A DNA stretch of 64,000 nucleotides. Source: Pseudomonas helvetica (GTDB lineage: Bacteria > Pseudomonadota > Gammaproteobacteria > Pseudomonadales > Pseudomonadaceae). The position numbers and the translations under genes are program-made. The notes under the pieces were generated by a model that saw only the letters and a list, made by a program, of their open reading frames with translations, had not been told where the DNA came from and did no database searches. The stretch covers positions 742,501 to 806,500 of the forward strand of contig NZ_CP150917.1 of the NCBI RefSeq assembly GCF_039908645.1. Reading direction: 5' to 3'. Below, in pieces: positions 15,428 through 24,174 of the stretch. How positions within the stretch are numbered: position 1 is the stretch's first letter; every line of letters starts with the position of its first letter.

Positions 15428-17503
15428 TTGAACACCTCTTGCCTGCGCCGCTCGTTGTTGGCGCTTTCCGTGGCTGCTGCCGCGATTCATACCCCTGTTA
15501 TTGCCGCACCTTTGAACCTGATCAACGACGGCTCGATCAAGGTCTATGGTGACGGGGCTTTTGGCATCAAGGATCAGGGCAGCGTTGTCACCAACAACGT
15601 CCTGAATTCGGGCGATATCGCTGTCAGCGGAATGAACGCGACCGGGATGGCACTGATCGGTACCCGCATAGGTAACGTTGTGATCAACCAAGGCACGATC
15701 ACCGCCACGGGCGCCAACGCTGAAGCGTTGCGACTGGATGGCGCTTCGTTCGCGCTTACGTCCAGAGACACCTTGTCGAGCATTAACAACACCGGCCTTA
15801 TCTCCGGCGAAAGGTTTGGCATCCATATTCGTAACCAGGTGAATACCTATCCTCTCCTGTCGATCAGCCAATCCCGTGGCTCGATCGAAGGCGGTGACGC
15901 AGCCATTCAGGTCGACGACGGAAACGCCTATTTTTACTGGAATGGCGGTAACGTCAAAGGCAACCTGATGGGCCTTTCCGGCGTGTTGATCAATGGTGAT
16001 GTGAACTTCGACGGTTCGACCATCAAGGCTGGCTACATCACGGTGGAAAAGGGCGAGCTGACGCTACAGCAGGCCCACACCACGATCATCGGCGAATTTG
16101 ACATGGAAGAGCCGAGTTCGGTGTTGCATATGTTCCTGGGCAACGACACCAACCCCAATCTTCCGGTGCTCAAGGTCACCGGCCTGGCGGATATCGGCCC
16201 AGGTGCTCGTCTTGAGTTGAAGGCGCGCTCCGAAGACTTCCGTACGGCTAATGGCGGTACCCGTTATACCTTGATCAGCTCCGGCAAGCTGGAAGGCGGC
16301 GAAAACCTGACGGTTTCGTCTTCTTCGGCGTTGCTGGAAGTGAAGAGCTACGGCGTCGAGGGCAACGACGTGAAGGCATTGGTCGATGCCAAGGGTGAGG
16401 CCGTCGTGGGGCAAAACGTTCTGAATGCCGGTGGTTCCTCGAACGCCGCCAGTGCGGCAGCGCGTGTCTCGAATGGCTTGATGACCAAGCTGGATGAACA
16501 TGATCCAGTGTTCCAGGCCTTCGCCAACGCCAGCAGCGACGCCGAACTGGCCAAACTGGCTGAAAAGCTCACTCCTGACGTCAGCGGCGGTGCGACCCAA
16601 GCTGCCGTCAGCGGACAGTCGTTGATCAACAGTGTGATCAACACGCGCTCCAGCAGTGCCCGCAGCGGTTTGTCCTCGGGTGATGTGTTGGCCGAAAAAG
16701 GCGTGTGGCTGCAAGCCTTGAACAGCGATGCCGATCAAGGTTCGCGCGGCGGTGTCGCCGGTTATAGCGCCAACAGCCAGGGTATCGCCGTGGGCGCTGA
16801 TGGTCAGTTGAATGCCGACACCACGCTGGGTATCGCTTACAGCTACCTGAACAGCAACGTGACGTCCGACGCCGGGAGCAAGACCGATGTGATCGGTAAC
16901 GCGCTGACGCTGTACGGCAACTGGACTCACGACAATTTCTTTGTCGACACCTCGCTGACCTATGGCTGGAATACCAACGAGTCCAAACGCTACATCGCCG
17001 GCACCCGTGCCAAAGGCGATTACGACAGTGATATCTTCGGCGTGAACGCGTTGGCCGGTTACACCTTGCGCTTCAATCAGCAGGTAGTGCTGGAGCCGCA
17101 GATCGGTGCGCGCTATGCCAACGTGGCGATCGATGCGTACCGCGAGAAGGGCAGTTCGGCCGCGTTGAACGTCGGCAGCCAGCGTTATGAAGTGGGTGAG
17201 ATGGGCCTCGGTGCACGCCTGGCCGCGGCCTTCGATGTCGGCGCCGGCAGCCTCCAACCCGAAGCCAAGGCCATGGCGTGGCACGACTTCATCGGTGACC
17301 AGGCCAACGCGACCTCGACCTTTGTGCTCGGCGGCACACCGTTCACCACCAGCGGTGCGAAACCTGCGCGTGACAGTTATGAGCTGGGTCTGGGCGCCAC
17401 CTACCGGATCGGGGCGTGGAGCGTGGGCGGTTCGTATGATTACCTGACCAAAGCCGACTTCAATGCAGACACCTTCACCGCCAAGGTTCGCTACGACTTC
17501 TGA
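15428..17503 (+). CDS. Autotransporter with C-terminal beta-barrel
   Basis: 691 residues. An N-terminal signal peptide (RRSLLALSVAAAAIHTPVIAA) is followed by a passenger rich in short repeats typical of a beta-helix (NNTGLISGERFGIHI, VLINGDVNFDGSTI, ITVEKGELTLQQAHT). From about residue 420 comes the autotransporter beta-domain (KGVWLQALNSDAD, ALTLYGNWTHDNFFVDTSL), ending in the barrel signature VRYDF. The passenger is short and shows no protease or lipase motif, so an adhesin-type role is likely. The start is TTG, with AAGGGA 7 bases upstream. A convergent TpsB-type gene lies downstream. Confidence 0.88.
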   Translation: MNTSCLRRSLLALSVAAAAIHTPVIAAPLNLINDGSIKVYGDGAFGIKDQGSVVTNNVLNSGDIAVSGMNATGMALIGTRIGNVVINQGTITATGANAEALRLDGASFALTSRDTLSSINNTGLISGERFGIHIRNQVNTYPLLSISQSRGSIEGGDAAIQVDDGNAYFYWNGGNVKGNLMGLSGVLINGDVNFDGSTIKAGYITVEKGELTLQQAHTTIIGEFDMEEPSSVLHMFLGNDTNPNLPVLKVTGLADIGPGARLELKARSEDFRTANGGTRYTLISSGKLEGGENLTVSSSSALLEVKSYGVEGNDVKALVDAKGEAVVGQNVLNAGGSSNAASAAARVSNGLMTKLDEHDPVFQAFANASSDAELAKLAEKLTPDVSGGATQAAVSGQSLINSVINTRSSSARSGLSSGDVLAEKGVWLQALNSDADQGSRGGVAGYSANSQGIAVGADGQLNADTTLGIAYSYLNSNVTSDAGSKTDVIGNALTLYGNWTHDNFFVDTSLTYGWNTNESKRYIAGTRAKGDYDSDIFGVNALAGYTLRFNQQVVLEPQIGARYANVAIDAYREKGSSAALNVGSQRYEVGEMGLGARLAAAFDVGAGSLQPEAKAMAWHDFIGDQANATSTFVLGGTPFTTSGAKPARDSYELGLGATYRIGAWSVGGSYDYLTKADFNADTFTAKVRYDF

Positions 17504-17523
17504 TTGATTGGCTGTCACCCAAG

Positions 17524-17549
17524 CGACCCGCCATGAGCGGGTCGTTTTG
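17524..17549 (+). terminator. Rho-independent terminator after the autotransporter
   Basis: CGACCCGC at 17524-17531 pairs with GCGGGTCG at 17537-17544 around a 5-nt loop, followed by TTTTGTTT. It lies 20 bp after the autotransporter stop and just before the convergent TpsB gene. Confidence 0.75.
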
Positions 17550-17560
17550 TTTCTGCGGCT

Positions 17561-19231
17561 CTACAACTGGTAGCTGAAACTGATGCTGTAACGCGTACGC
17601 CGATTGAAAGTGTCCAGTGCTTCATCGGACATGGCCTTGCCCGCTTCAAGGGCGATGTTGTAGTACCTGGCGTCACCGAAGCGCAGGCCGACGGCCACCG
17701 AGGACAGGTTACTGCCTTGTATCGGCAGGGTGTTGAACCAGGTTTTCGCGCGGTCCAGTACTACGTAGGGTTGCAGGATGCGCACCCAGTTACCGGCGCG
17801 ATTGAAGCTGTAGTTGACTTCATAAGCCGCGCCCCAGCCCTTGTCGCCGGAGGCCTGGTCGTCGGGGTAGCCACGACCGAAGTTCTGCCCGCCGAATACC
17901 GCACGCTCACTGTCAGGCAGGGTGTCGTCGGTCCAGTACAGCGCGGCTGACAGCACACCTTGCCAGTTGTCGAAGAACTTGTTGCTTTGCACACCCGAGA
18001 GTCGCAGGCGGAAGAAGTCCAGGTCATAGGTCGGGTTGTTGGTGTTGGCACCCATGCCATTGATGCCCTGGTACACGCCGCCACTGATGATGCGCAGTTG
18101 TCGGTCATCGGCTTTGCGCCAGTCACCTTCGAAGGCCAGGGCGCGGACATCGGTTTTTTCATCGACCGTAATCGGATAACCCAGCACTTTGTAGCGGGTC
18201 ATGTCGTCGACCGCATACAAGCGCGTGGTGAGCGTGAGCAGTTGGGTGGGTGAGGCAATCAGTGGATGGCTGAACCCAATGGAGTAGCGATCGTTTTCGC
18301 GGTGTGATTTGAGTTGCAGGCCGTTGTCCAGTTGCACAAGCGTCGCCGGGTCGGCGCGGTAGCTCGAACCGGACAACAATAGCTGCGTGCCTTCGGCATT
18401 GAGGAACTGGTTGTAGTCCAGGCGGTAGTATTTTTCGTGGTCATCGCCCGGTGGAAAAAGACCGCTGAGGGTGATCTGCTCACCCATCGACGTTTGCGAG
18501 TTGCTGCTGACACCGAGCAAGGCTTTGGTGCCTTTGCGGTTGTCTTCGGTGGTGCTCAGGCTACTGGCGAACGGTTTGCGACTGGCCTGCGCGATCAAGT
18601 AGGTCGCGCCGTCGGTAGTGCCCGGTGGCGGCACTTGCGCTTGTACAGTGACGCCGGGAATGCGGCTCATCAAGGTGGTGTAGCGCTCGAAAGTCTTGCG
18701 CGTCAGCGGGCGTTCGGCCTGCAGCTTGGCCACCAGTTTGTCGAGCAGGCTCTTTACCCGACCGACATCGCCCTGCAATTGATAGTCCTTGATATAGCCC
18801 TCTACCAACACCACGCGCACCACGCCTTTATCGAAGGTTTGCTGTGGCAGAAACGCGTAGGACAGCAAATAACCATCCTCCTGATAGCGTCGGGTGATGC
18901 TGCGTGTCGCTTCGATCAGTTGCGCGAGCGTGGTTTCATGGCCAAGCAACGGTTGATAGACGGCCCCCAGTTCGCGCAACGGGTAAAGGGTCCCGCCTTC
19001 AATTTGCACGGTGCGCACGCTGACCTTGGTGCCCATCGTCAAGGGTTGTGCCGAGGTGGTGGCAGGCTCCGGGACTTGCAGCTTTGGCGTGGCCGGACGG
19101 TAGGCATCGGCAGGCAGGTTGGGGACAGGCAGGTTGCGGGTGGTTTCGTTGCTATTGAGGAAAGCGGGGAGGGAGTCGGCATAAACACCAGAGCAACAGA
19201 TGAGCAGCAGCAAGCAAGTCAAAGCGCGCAT
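17561..19231 (-). CDS. TpsB/ShlB-family two-partner secretion outer-membrane transporter
   Basis: About 556 residues. There is a signal peptide (RALTCLLLLICCSGVYA), then a POTRA domain (VRTVQIEGGTLYPL...LSYAFLPQQTFDKGVVRVVLVEG written in parts) and the ShlB/FhaC beta-barrel. The conserved L6-loop motif is visible as FGRGYPDDQASG, and the protein ends in an amphipathic strand with SISFSYQL, as outer-membrane barrels do. TpsB proteins export large TpsA adhesins or haemolysins; none is encoded in this window. The ATG at 19231 has GGGGTG upstream; ATG 19243 is an alternative. It converges with the autotransporter gene. Confidence 0.87.
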   Translation of the reverse strand: MRALTCLLLLICCSGVYADSLPAFLNSNETTRNLPVPNLPADAYRPATPKLQVPEPATTSAQPLTMGTKVSVRTVQIEGGTLYPLRELGAVYQPLLGHETTLAQLIEATRSITRRYQEDGYLLSYAFLPQQTFDKGVVRVVLVEGYIKDYQLQGDVGRVKSLLDKLVAKLQAERPLTRKTFERYTTLMSRIPGVTVQAQVPPPGTTDGATYLIAQASRKPFASSLSTTEDNRKGTKALLGVSSNSQTSMGEQITLSGLFPPGDDHEKYYRLDYNQFLNAEGTQLLLSGSSYRADPATLVQLDNGLQLKSHRENDRYSIGFSHPLIASPTQLLTLTTRLYAVDDMTRYKVLGYPITVDEKTDVRALAFEGDWRKADDRQLRIISGGVYQGINGMGANTNNPTYDLDFFRLRLSGVQSNKFFDNWQGVLSAALYWTDDTLPDSERAVFGGQNFGRGYPDDQASGDKGWGAAYEVNYSFNRAGNWVRILQPYVVLDRAKTWFNTLPIQGSNLSSVAVGLRFGDARYYNIALEAGKAMSDEALDTFNRRTRYSISFSYQL

Positions 19232-19430
19232 AGAACACCCCATGATCAAAACCGCAGCATTGCGAAAGGATCTTCGATCAGCTGTTCCCGTCAGGTTCTG
19301 AGGACGTGATTCGGAGACAGCCGAGGTCTTGCGCCAACATAGAAAAAGACGGAAGACCCATTTGAATCCTCCGTCTCCAACCAAGCGTAGGCGCTGTAGG
19401 AATGGCCGTCGAATCGGCCAGGTGCAATGA

Positions 19431-20987
19431 CTACTTGGTACCCGTCAGTGTGCCGGTCAAACTGCCCAGCACGCCGAGCCCACTGGTAGTACCGCCAGAG
19501 GTCGTGCCGGTGAGCAGGTTGCTGACGGTAGTCCCTGCGGCGGTCACGGTATTGCTGACCGCAGTGACAACCGGGTTGGTGGCGGCAGCGGTGATGTTGG
19601 TGCCTGCGCCGCTGATGGCGACACCGCTGGTGACCGGATTCAACGCAGCACCGAGCGTTGCGCCAACTGCGGCCAGAGGCGCGGTCGGCGCCGTATTGGC
19701 GATACCCGTACCACCCAGGAGCGTACCTGTTCCAGCCACCAGGTTACCCGCCGAGCCGCCCGTTACTGCGGCAGAGCTGATCGTTGGGTTGGTGCTGCCG
19801 GCGTTGAGTCCGCCAGCGACATTCACGACTGCACCGCCGACGGTTTCCAGCAGCCCGCTGCCCGTCAGACCACCCACTCCACCCGCCGTACCCGACGTGC
19901 TCGTCAGGCCACCGGCCGCGCCAGTGGTGGTTGCCGTGTTAGCCAGTGCGCCACCGACGATGTTGGTCAGCGGATTGCTGGTGCTCGAGGTGGCGACATT
20001 GCTGCCCAAACCACTGAGTGCGCCGCTGACGTTGTTGAGCAGACCATTGACCGGGGCGCTTAGCCCGGTGGCACTGGCGACCTTTCCAGTCAGTCCTTCA
20101 GCCAATGTGACCACCGGAACCAGCGTGTTGGTGCCCACACCATTGCTCAACGAGCTCAGCGGACCACTGCTGGTCACGGTGCTCAAGGTGTTGCCGAGCA
20201 TGGAAACACTATTGCCTACCCCACTCACCACGGGTGCAACCTGGGTGATCAGGCCGCCGACCAGAGGAATGCTTTGAGTGGTTGTCGACAGTTTGCCGCT
20301 CAGATCCGTCACGCCGTTGCCGACGTCAGTCACGACATTACCGACCACCGCTGTGGTGCTACTCACCGCCAATGGGTTGGAAGCCAGTGTTCCCAGCCCG
20401 CCGCTCAGGCCGCTGCCCAGGCTATCGACCACATTGCCCGTGGTGTTGACGGCACTTTGGAGGACGCCGCCGACTACCGGAAGGGGCGCGACGGCAGTGC
20501 CGAGATCGCTCACGCCAGCACCTACACCGCTGATGGTATTGCCCAGATCGGAAACCAGCGTACTGGTTGTCAGGGCAGGGCTGGTGGTGCCGCCACCGGT
20601 TCCGCCAGTCCCGCCGCCTGTTCCTGTCGTGCCGCCGGTAGTGCCACCGGTTCCGCCTGTTCCTGCCGTGCCGCCGGTAGTGCCACCGGTTCCGCCAGTA
20701 CCTGCCGTGCCGCCGGTAGTGCCACCGGTTCCGCCTGTTCCTGCCGTGCCGCCGGTAGTGCCACCGGTTCCGCCAGTACCCGCCGTACCGCCACCACTGC
20801 CGTCCGTACCACCGCTGCTACCCGAACCACTGGAGCCGCCTGCACCTGCGGCACCCGCGGCGCTATCAGGTGATGAGCTGCCGGGACTGCTGTGATGACC
20901 GCCACCGCCGCTGCTGCAACCGGTCAGGCTGAGACTCAGGACCAACGCCAATGCAGTACTGGTTTTCAACAAAACGTGAGAGCTCAT
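19431..20987 (-). CDS. Gly/Thr-rich low-complexity lipoprotein with tandem repeats
   Basis: 518 residues. It has a lipoprotein signal (LALVLSLSLTGC) followed by a Ser/Gly-rich segment and then four identical 13-residue repeats, GGTAGTGGTGGTT, encoded by 39-bp units at 20629-20784. The larger C-terminal part is composed of repeating Val/Leu/Gly/Thr/Ser stretches such as VVGNVVTDVGNGV and VGNSVSMLGNTLS. Pseudomonads have related proteins often labelled collagen-like, but no real Gly-X-Y repeat is visible. The likely location is the outer membrane with the repeats outside, and a stalk or matrix role is plausible but unproven. It is read from its own ATG at 20987, with GGAAA upstream. The long plus-strand frames over it are a by-product of the low complexity. 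Confidence 0.75.
   Translation of the reverse strand: MSSHVLLKTSTALALVLSLSLTGCSSGGGGHHSSPGSSSPDSAAGAAGAGGSSGSGSSGGTDGSGGGTAGTGGTGGTTGGTAGTGGTGGTTGGTAGTGGTGGTTGGTAGTGGTGGTTGGTTGTGGGTGGTGGGTTSPALTTSTLVSDLGNTISGVGAGVSDLGTAVAPLPVVGGVLQSAVNTTGNVVDSLGSGLSGGLGTLASNPLAVSSTTAVVGNVVTDVGNGVTDLSGKLSTTTQSIPLVGGLITQVAPVVSGVGNSVSMLGNTLSTVTSSGPLSSLSNGVGTNTLVPVVTLAEGLTGKVASATGLSAPVNGLLNNVSGALSGLGSNVATSSTSNPLTNIVGGALANTATTTGAAGGLTSTSGTAGGVGGLTGSGLLETVGGAVVNVAGGLNAGSTNPTISSAAVTGGSAGNLVAGTGTLLGGTGIANTAPTAPLAAVGATLGAALNPVTSGVAISGAGTNITAAATNPVVTAVSNTVTAAGTTVSNLLTGTTSGGTTSGLGVLGSLTGTLTGTK
20629..20784. repeat. Four 39-bp tandem repeats
   Basis: Four head-to-tail copies of a 39-bp unit start at 20629, 20668, 20707 and 20746. 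They are near-identical at DNA level, with only third-position changes such as CCGCCTGTT against CCGCCAGTA. Because 39 is divisible by three, copy-number change would lengthen or shorten the lipoprotein without a frameshift. Weaker copies flank the block. Confidence 0.85.
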
Positions 20988-21376
20988 GAGTAAGTTTCCT
21001 TGCACCTGTCACAACGATCACTGTTTTCGATGGCCTGCCAGTTCTGTTGCTGGCAATGCCTCGTCCGTTGCTTATCTATCTAATGCAGGTGCTGTTTCAT
21101 GCCATTCTCAACTTGGTATTAACCACTTATATATCGCGGATCGGGTTGTACTTGAGGGCTAATACCAACGGTGTGAAATGGTGCGCTTTCTTATAATAAA
21201 ATCCTTATAAATCAATGAGCGGTGTTTTCTTGAAAGCCGTGAGGCACTTCGAAAAACTTAAGTTATATATATACAATTAACCGGGGGCGATCAGGCGTGG
21301 CTGCACGCAAATGTCGCCCACGGTTCATCCGAGGGCGGCGTATACTGCGCGCCTCATTTACTCAGTGGAGAACAGC
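20988..21376. other. AT-rich intergenic region
   Basis: About 390 bp between the lipoprotein gene and the divergent DMT gene, with no credible gene. It is strongly AT-rich from about 21100 to 21285, including TTATATATATACAATTAACC near 21263. I see no clear terminator or repeat. It probably holds the promoters of both genes and may bind H-NS-like proteins such as MvaT. Confidence 0.5.
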
Positions 21377-21826
21377 ATGCCGGCCCCCGTCTGGTGGTTG
21401 CTTTGCCTGCCTTTTGTCGCGGGTGCGTTTTTGCCCTTGCAGGCCGGTATCAATGGCCAGTTGGCCAAACAGGTGTCGAGCGTACTGGCTGCCGCGCTGA
21501 TTTCGTTTTTTGTCGGCACCGTGGCGTTGTTTCTGCTGGTCCTGATCCAGCGTGAAACCCCGGCATTGGAGACACTCAAAAGCCTGACCTGGTGGCACTG
21601 GAGCGGTGGTCTGCTCGGTGCATTTTTTATTACCACGGCGGCTTTCGCCGGACCGCGCATCGGCGCCATGCTGTTCATGGCACTGGTGCTGGCCGGGCAA
21701 CTGGGGATGGCGATGACCCTGGATCATTTCGGCTGGGCCGGGTTTCGCGAAGCACCCGTCAGCGCCGGCAAAATTGCCGGGCTGGTGTTGATTATGGCGG
21801 GTGTGTTCTTTATCAGGCGCGGCTGA
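21377..21826 (+). CDS. DMT-family transporter, YdcZ/DUF606 type
   Basis: 149 residues with four to five transmembrane helices (WLLCLPFVAGAFLPLQAG, ALISFFVGTVALFLLVLI, GLLGAFFITTAAFAG, AMLFMALVLAGQLGMAM, IAGLVLIMAGVFFIRR). This length and the PLQAGINGQLAK motif fit the small DUF606/YdcZ branch of the drug/metabolite transporter superfamily. The substrate is unknown. The ATG at 21377 has GTGGAG 7 bases upstream. The gene stands alone and converges with the MaoC gene. Confidence 0.8.
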   Translation: MPAPVWWLLCLPFVAGAFLPLQAGINGQLAKQVSSVLAAALISFFVGTVALFLLVLIQRETPALETLKSLTWWHWSGGLLGAFFITTAAFAGPRIGAMLFMALVLAGQLGMAMTLDHFGWAGFREAPVSAGKIAGLVLIMAGVFFIRRG

Positions 21827-21846
21827 TTCGGCGCGGCTGAGCCGTT

Positions 21847-22701
21847 TCAGGCAAGCGGTCGCCAGGTGCCGGACATGTGTTCCAGATCCCCGGCGCCGAT
21901 CACCTTGAAGTCACCGCTTGAGCCGGCAACGCTGGTCAGCAAGCAGACCTCGCTGGGCAAGCGCACGGGCTTCTTGAACTGCACGGCAATCTCGATGTTC
22001 GACGTCGGCAGATGCCCGCTCAGGGCCGCGAGGGTGCGCGCCTTGATCCACAAACCGTGGGCGATGGCCCGGGGGAAACCGAAGAGTCTGGCGCTGAGAG
22101 CGCTCAGGTGAATCGGGTTGTAGTCACCGGAAACCCTGGCGTAGCGCCGGCCAATCTCACTGGGCGCCCACCAGCGGGTGACCTCGTTCATGGTCAGGGC
22201 AGAATCCGTCGACGGCTCAATTGCTTCGCCGGGAAGCTTCACGCCTTTGCAGAGCATCTGGCTTTCGGCTTCCCAGAGCGGCCCGAGTGCGTCGTCAATC
22301 GTGGTGATCAACTCAAACACCGCGCCCTTGGCGTGGGGTTGCAGGTTCTGCACCCGCACGCTTACCCGCACTCGAGCGACTGCGCCCAAGGGGCGCAGAA
22401 TACGGATGCGATTGGCCAGGTGAACCAGCCCCAGCAGCGGAAACGGAAACGTCCTGGCCGTGAGCAATTGCATCTGCAGGGCGAACGCCAGCACATGAGG
22501 ATAGGTCGGTGGCAACAGGCCGTTATCGGTAAACCCGCACACCTTGCGATAGGCTGCCAAACGCTTGAGGTCAACGTTGACCCAGCAACGAAAGCCATCC
22601 TCGGGCAGGGTGGTGCCGGTGATCTTGCGCCGCGTCGCCGCCCGCCAATATAACTCGGGCAAGTACGGTGTAGTGCTCTGTGAATGCCAATCTGTTTCCA
22701 T
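21847..22701 (-). CDS. MaoC-like hot-dog fold dehydratase
   Basis: 284 residues. The C-terminal half carries the MaoC hydratase pattern with catalytic Asp and His: YARVSGDYNPIHLS followed by FPRAIAHGLW. The N-terminal half looks like a second, degenerate hot-dog domain. Such proteins hydrate or dehydrate acyl-CoA or acyl-ACP intermediates. It starts 2 bp after the stop of the FabG-like gene and is certainly in the same operon. Together with the divergent thiolase the three form a small fatty-acid-type cycle. Confidence 0.83.
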   Translation of the reverse strand: METDWHSQSTTPYLPELYWRAATRRKITGTTLPEDGFRCWVNVDLKRLAAYRKVCGFTDNGLLPPTYPHVLAFALQMQLLTARTFPFPLLGLVHLANRIRILRPLGAVARVRVSVRVQNLQPHAKGAVFELITTIDDALGPLWEAESQMLCKGVKLPGEAIEPSTDSALTMNEVTRWWAPSEIGRRYARVSGDYNPIHLSALSARLFGFPRAIAHGLWIKARTLAALSGHLPTSNIEIAVQFKKPVRLPSEVCLLTSVAGSSGDFKVIGAGDLEHMSGTWRPLA

Positions 22702-22703
22702 GT

Positions 22704-24056
22704 TCAGGCCCCCAAGACACTTTGCCCACACACCCGCAGCGCCTGCCCGCTGACCGCGCCGCTGCCGGGTTGGGCCAGCCAGGCGACGGCTTCAGCAACG
22801 TCTTGCGGCAGTCCGCCTTGGCCCAGTGAACTCATGCGTCGCCCGGCCTCACGCAAGGTAAATGGAATCTGTGCGGTCATTCGGGTTTCGATAAAGCCAG
22901 GGGCGACGGCGTTGATGCTGATTCCGCGCGCTGCCAACAGTGGCGCCCAGGCCTGCGCCAGACCGATCAGTCCGGCCTTGCTCGCGGCGTAATTGGCTTG
23001 CCCGCGATTGCCGGCGATGCCGCTGATCGACGCCAGCAGAATCACCCGAGCGTTATCGTGCAGGGCGCCGCCGTCGAGCAGCGCTTTGGTCAATACTTGC
23101 GGTGCATTCAGGTTCACTGCAAGCACCGCATCCCAGAATTCCGGTGTCATGTTGGCCAGGGTTTTATCGCGGGTGATGCCCGCGTTATGAACCACAATGT
23201 CGATGCCGTTCGGTAATTGCTCGATCAATTGCGCAGCGGCGTCTTCGGCGCAGATATCGAGGGTGATGCTGTGGCCGCCGAGGCGGGCGGCGAGGGCATC
23301 GAGATCGGTCTTGGCCGGTGGTACGTCGAGCAGCACCACCTGCGCACCGTCGCGGGCCAGAGTTTCGGCGATCGATGCGCCGATCCCGCGAGCGGCGCCC
23401 GTGACCAGCGCCGTGCGCCCCGCCAACGGGCGAGTCCAGTCCTGGACCTGAGTGTCGCAAGCATTCAGCCGCACAACCTGTCCCGAGACATAAGCACTCT
23501 TTGGCGAGAGGAAAAACCGCAGCGCCCCTTCGAGTTGGCCTTCAGCCCCGGCGCCGACATACAGCAACTGCAAGGTGCCGCCACTGCGCAACTCTTTGGC
23601 CAGCGAGCGACTGAAGCCTTCGAGTGCACGTTGGGCACTGGCGGCGAACGGGTCACTCAAGGTTTCCGGTGCGCGCCCGAAAATCACCAGATGGGCGCTG
23701 TGCTCGAGGTTTTTCATCAACGGCTGGAAGAACTCACGCAGCTGCTTGAGCTGCCCGGTCTGCATCAGGTCACTGGCGTCGAACACCACGGCCTTGAGCT
23801 TGGGACCGTGGCCCGGAATCCATGCCTGGGCCAGCAAGGGTTCAGGGCCGTAGCTGTAAATCTGCTCGGTGAGTTTGTTGGCGAACGCGCTGACGTTCTG
23901 TGACAGCGGGCCGCCACCGATCAACAGCGCGCCATTGACGGGCCGCAGGCGACCGGCCTCCCAGCGTTCCAGACGAACCGGCGACGGCAGGCCAAGGGCC
24001 CCGACCAGGCGGTGGCCGAGGGCCGAATTGGCGAAGTCGATATAGCGGTCAGACAT
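22704..24056 (-). CDS. fabG: 3-oxoacyl-ACP/CoA reductase, high-molecular-weight FabG type
   Basis: 450 residues. The C-terminal 240 form a short-chain dehydrogenase: cofactor motif TGAARGIG at 219-226, NAG at 291-293, catalytic Ser in LLASISG near 343-345, and Tyr356 and Lys360 in YAASK. The first 200 residues are an extra flavodoxin-like N-terminal domain, as in HMwFabG proteins such as mycobacterial FabG4. It would reduce beta-ketoacyl thioesters with NAD(P)H. It is co-transcribed with the MaoC gene and divergent from the thiolase, with 118 bp between the two starts. Confidence 0.85.
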   Translation of the reverse strand: MSDRYIDFANSALGHRLVGALGLPSPVRLERWEAGRLRPVNGALLIGGGPLSQNVSAFANKLTEQIYSYGPEPLLAQAWIPGHGPKLKAVVFDASDLMQTGQLKQLREFFQPLMKNLEHSAHLVIFGRAPETLSDPFAASAQRALEGFSRSLAKELRSGGTLQLLYVGAGAEGQLEGALRFFLSPKSAYVSGQVVRLNACDTQVQDWTRPLAGRTALVTGAARGIGASIAETLARDGAQVVLLDVPPAKTDLDALAARLGGHSITLDICAEDAAAQLIEQLPNGIDIVVHNAGITRDKTLANMTPEFWDAVLAVNLNAPQVLTKALLDGGALHDNARVILLASISGIAGNRGQANYAASKAGLIGLAQAWAPLLAARGISINAVAPGFIETRMTAQIPFTLREAGRRMSSLGQGGLPQDVAEAVAWLAQPGSGAVSGQALRVCGQSVLGA

Positions 24057-24174
24057 GGAAGGCTCTCCGGCAGTGGGGGTTCAAGGTGTGGACCATGAAT
24101 CGCGATCAGTCGTTCGACCCACGAGATAAGGCCTACGCTTGTGGGTTATGCCTTTCACAGAATAGGAGCTTTTC

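Noticed and set aside
16064..17518. Long minus-strand frame opposite the autotransporter
   Set aside because: It has no domain match and an implausible composition, while the plus strand carries clear autotransporter features.
20629..20784. Collagen-like triple-helix repeat
   Set aside because: The units are GGT/AGT type without a true Gly-X-Y register, so I do not call a collagen domain.
19402..20895. Plus-strand frames opposite the Gly/Thr-rich lipoprotein
   Set aside because: Pro/Val/Ala-rich products come from the low-complexity repeats read on the other strand; the minus strand has a signal peptide and lipobox.
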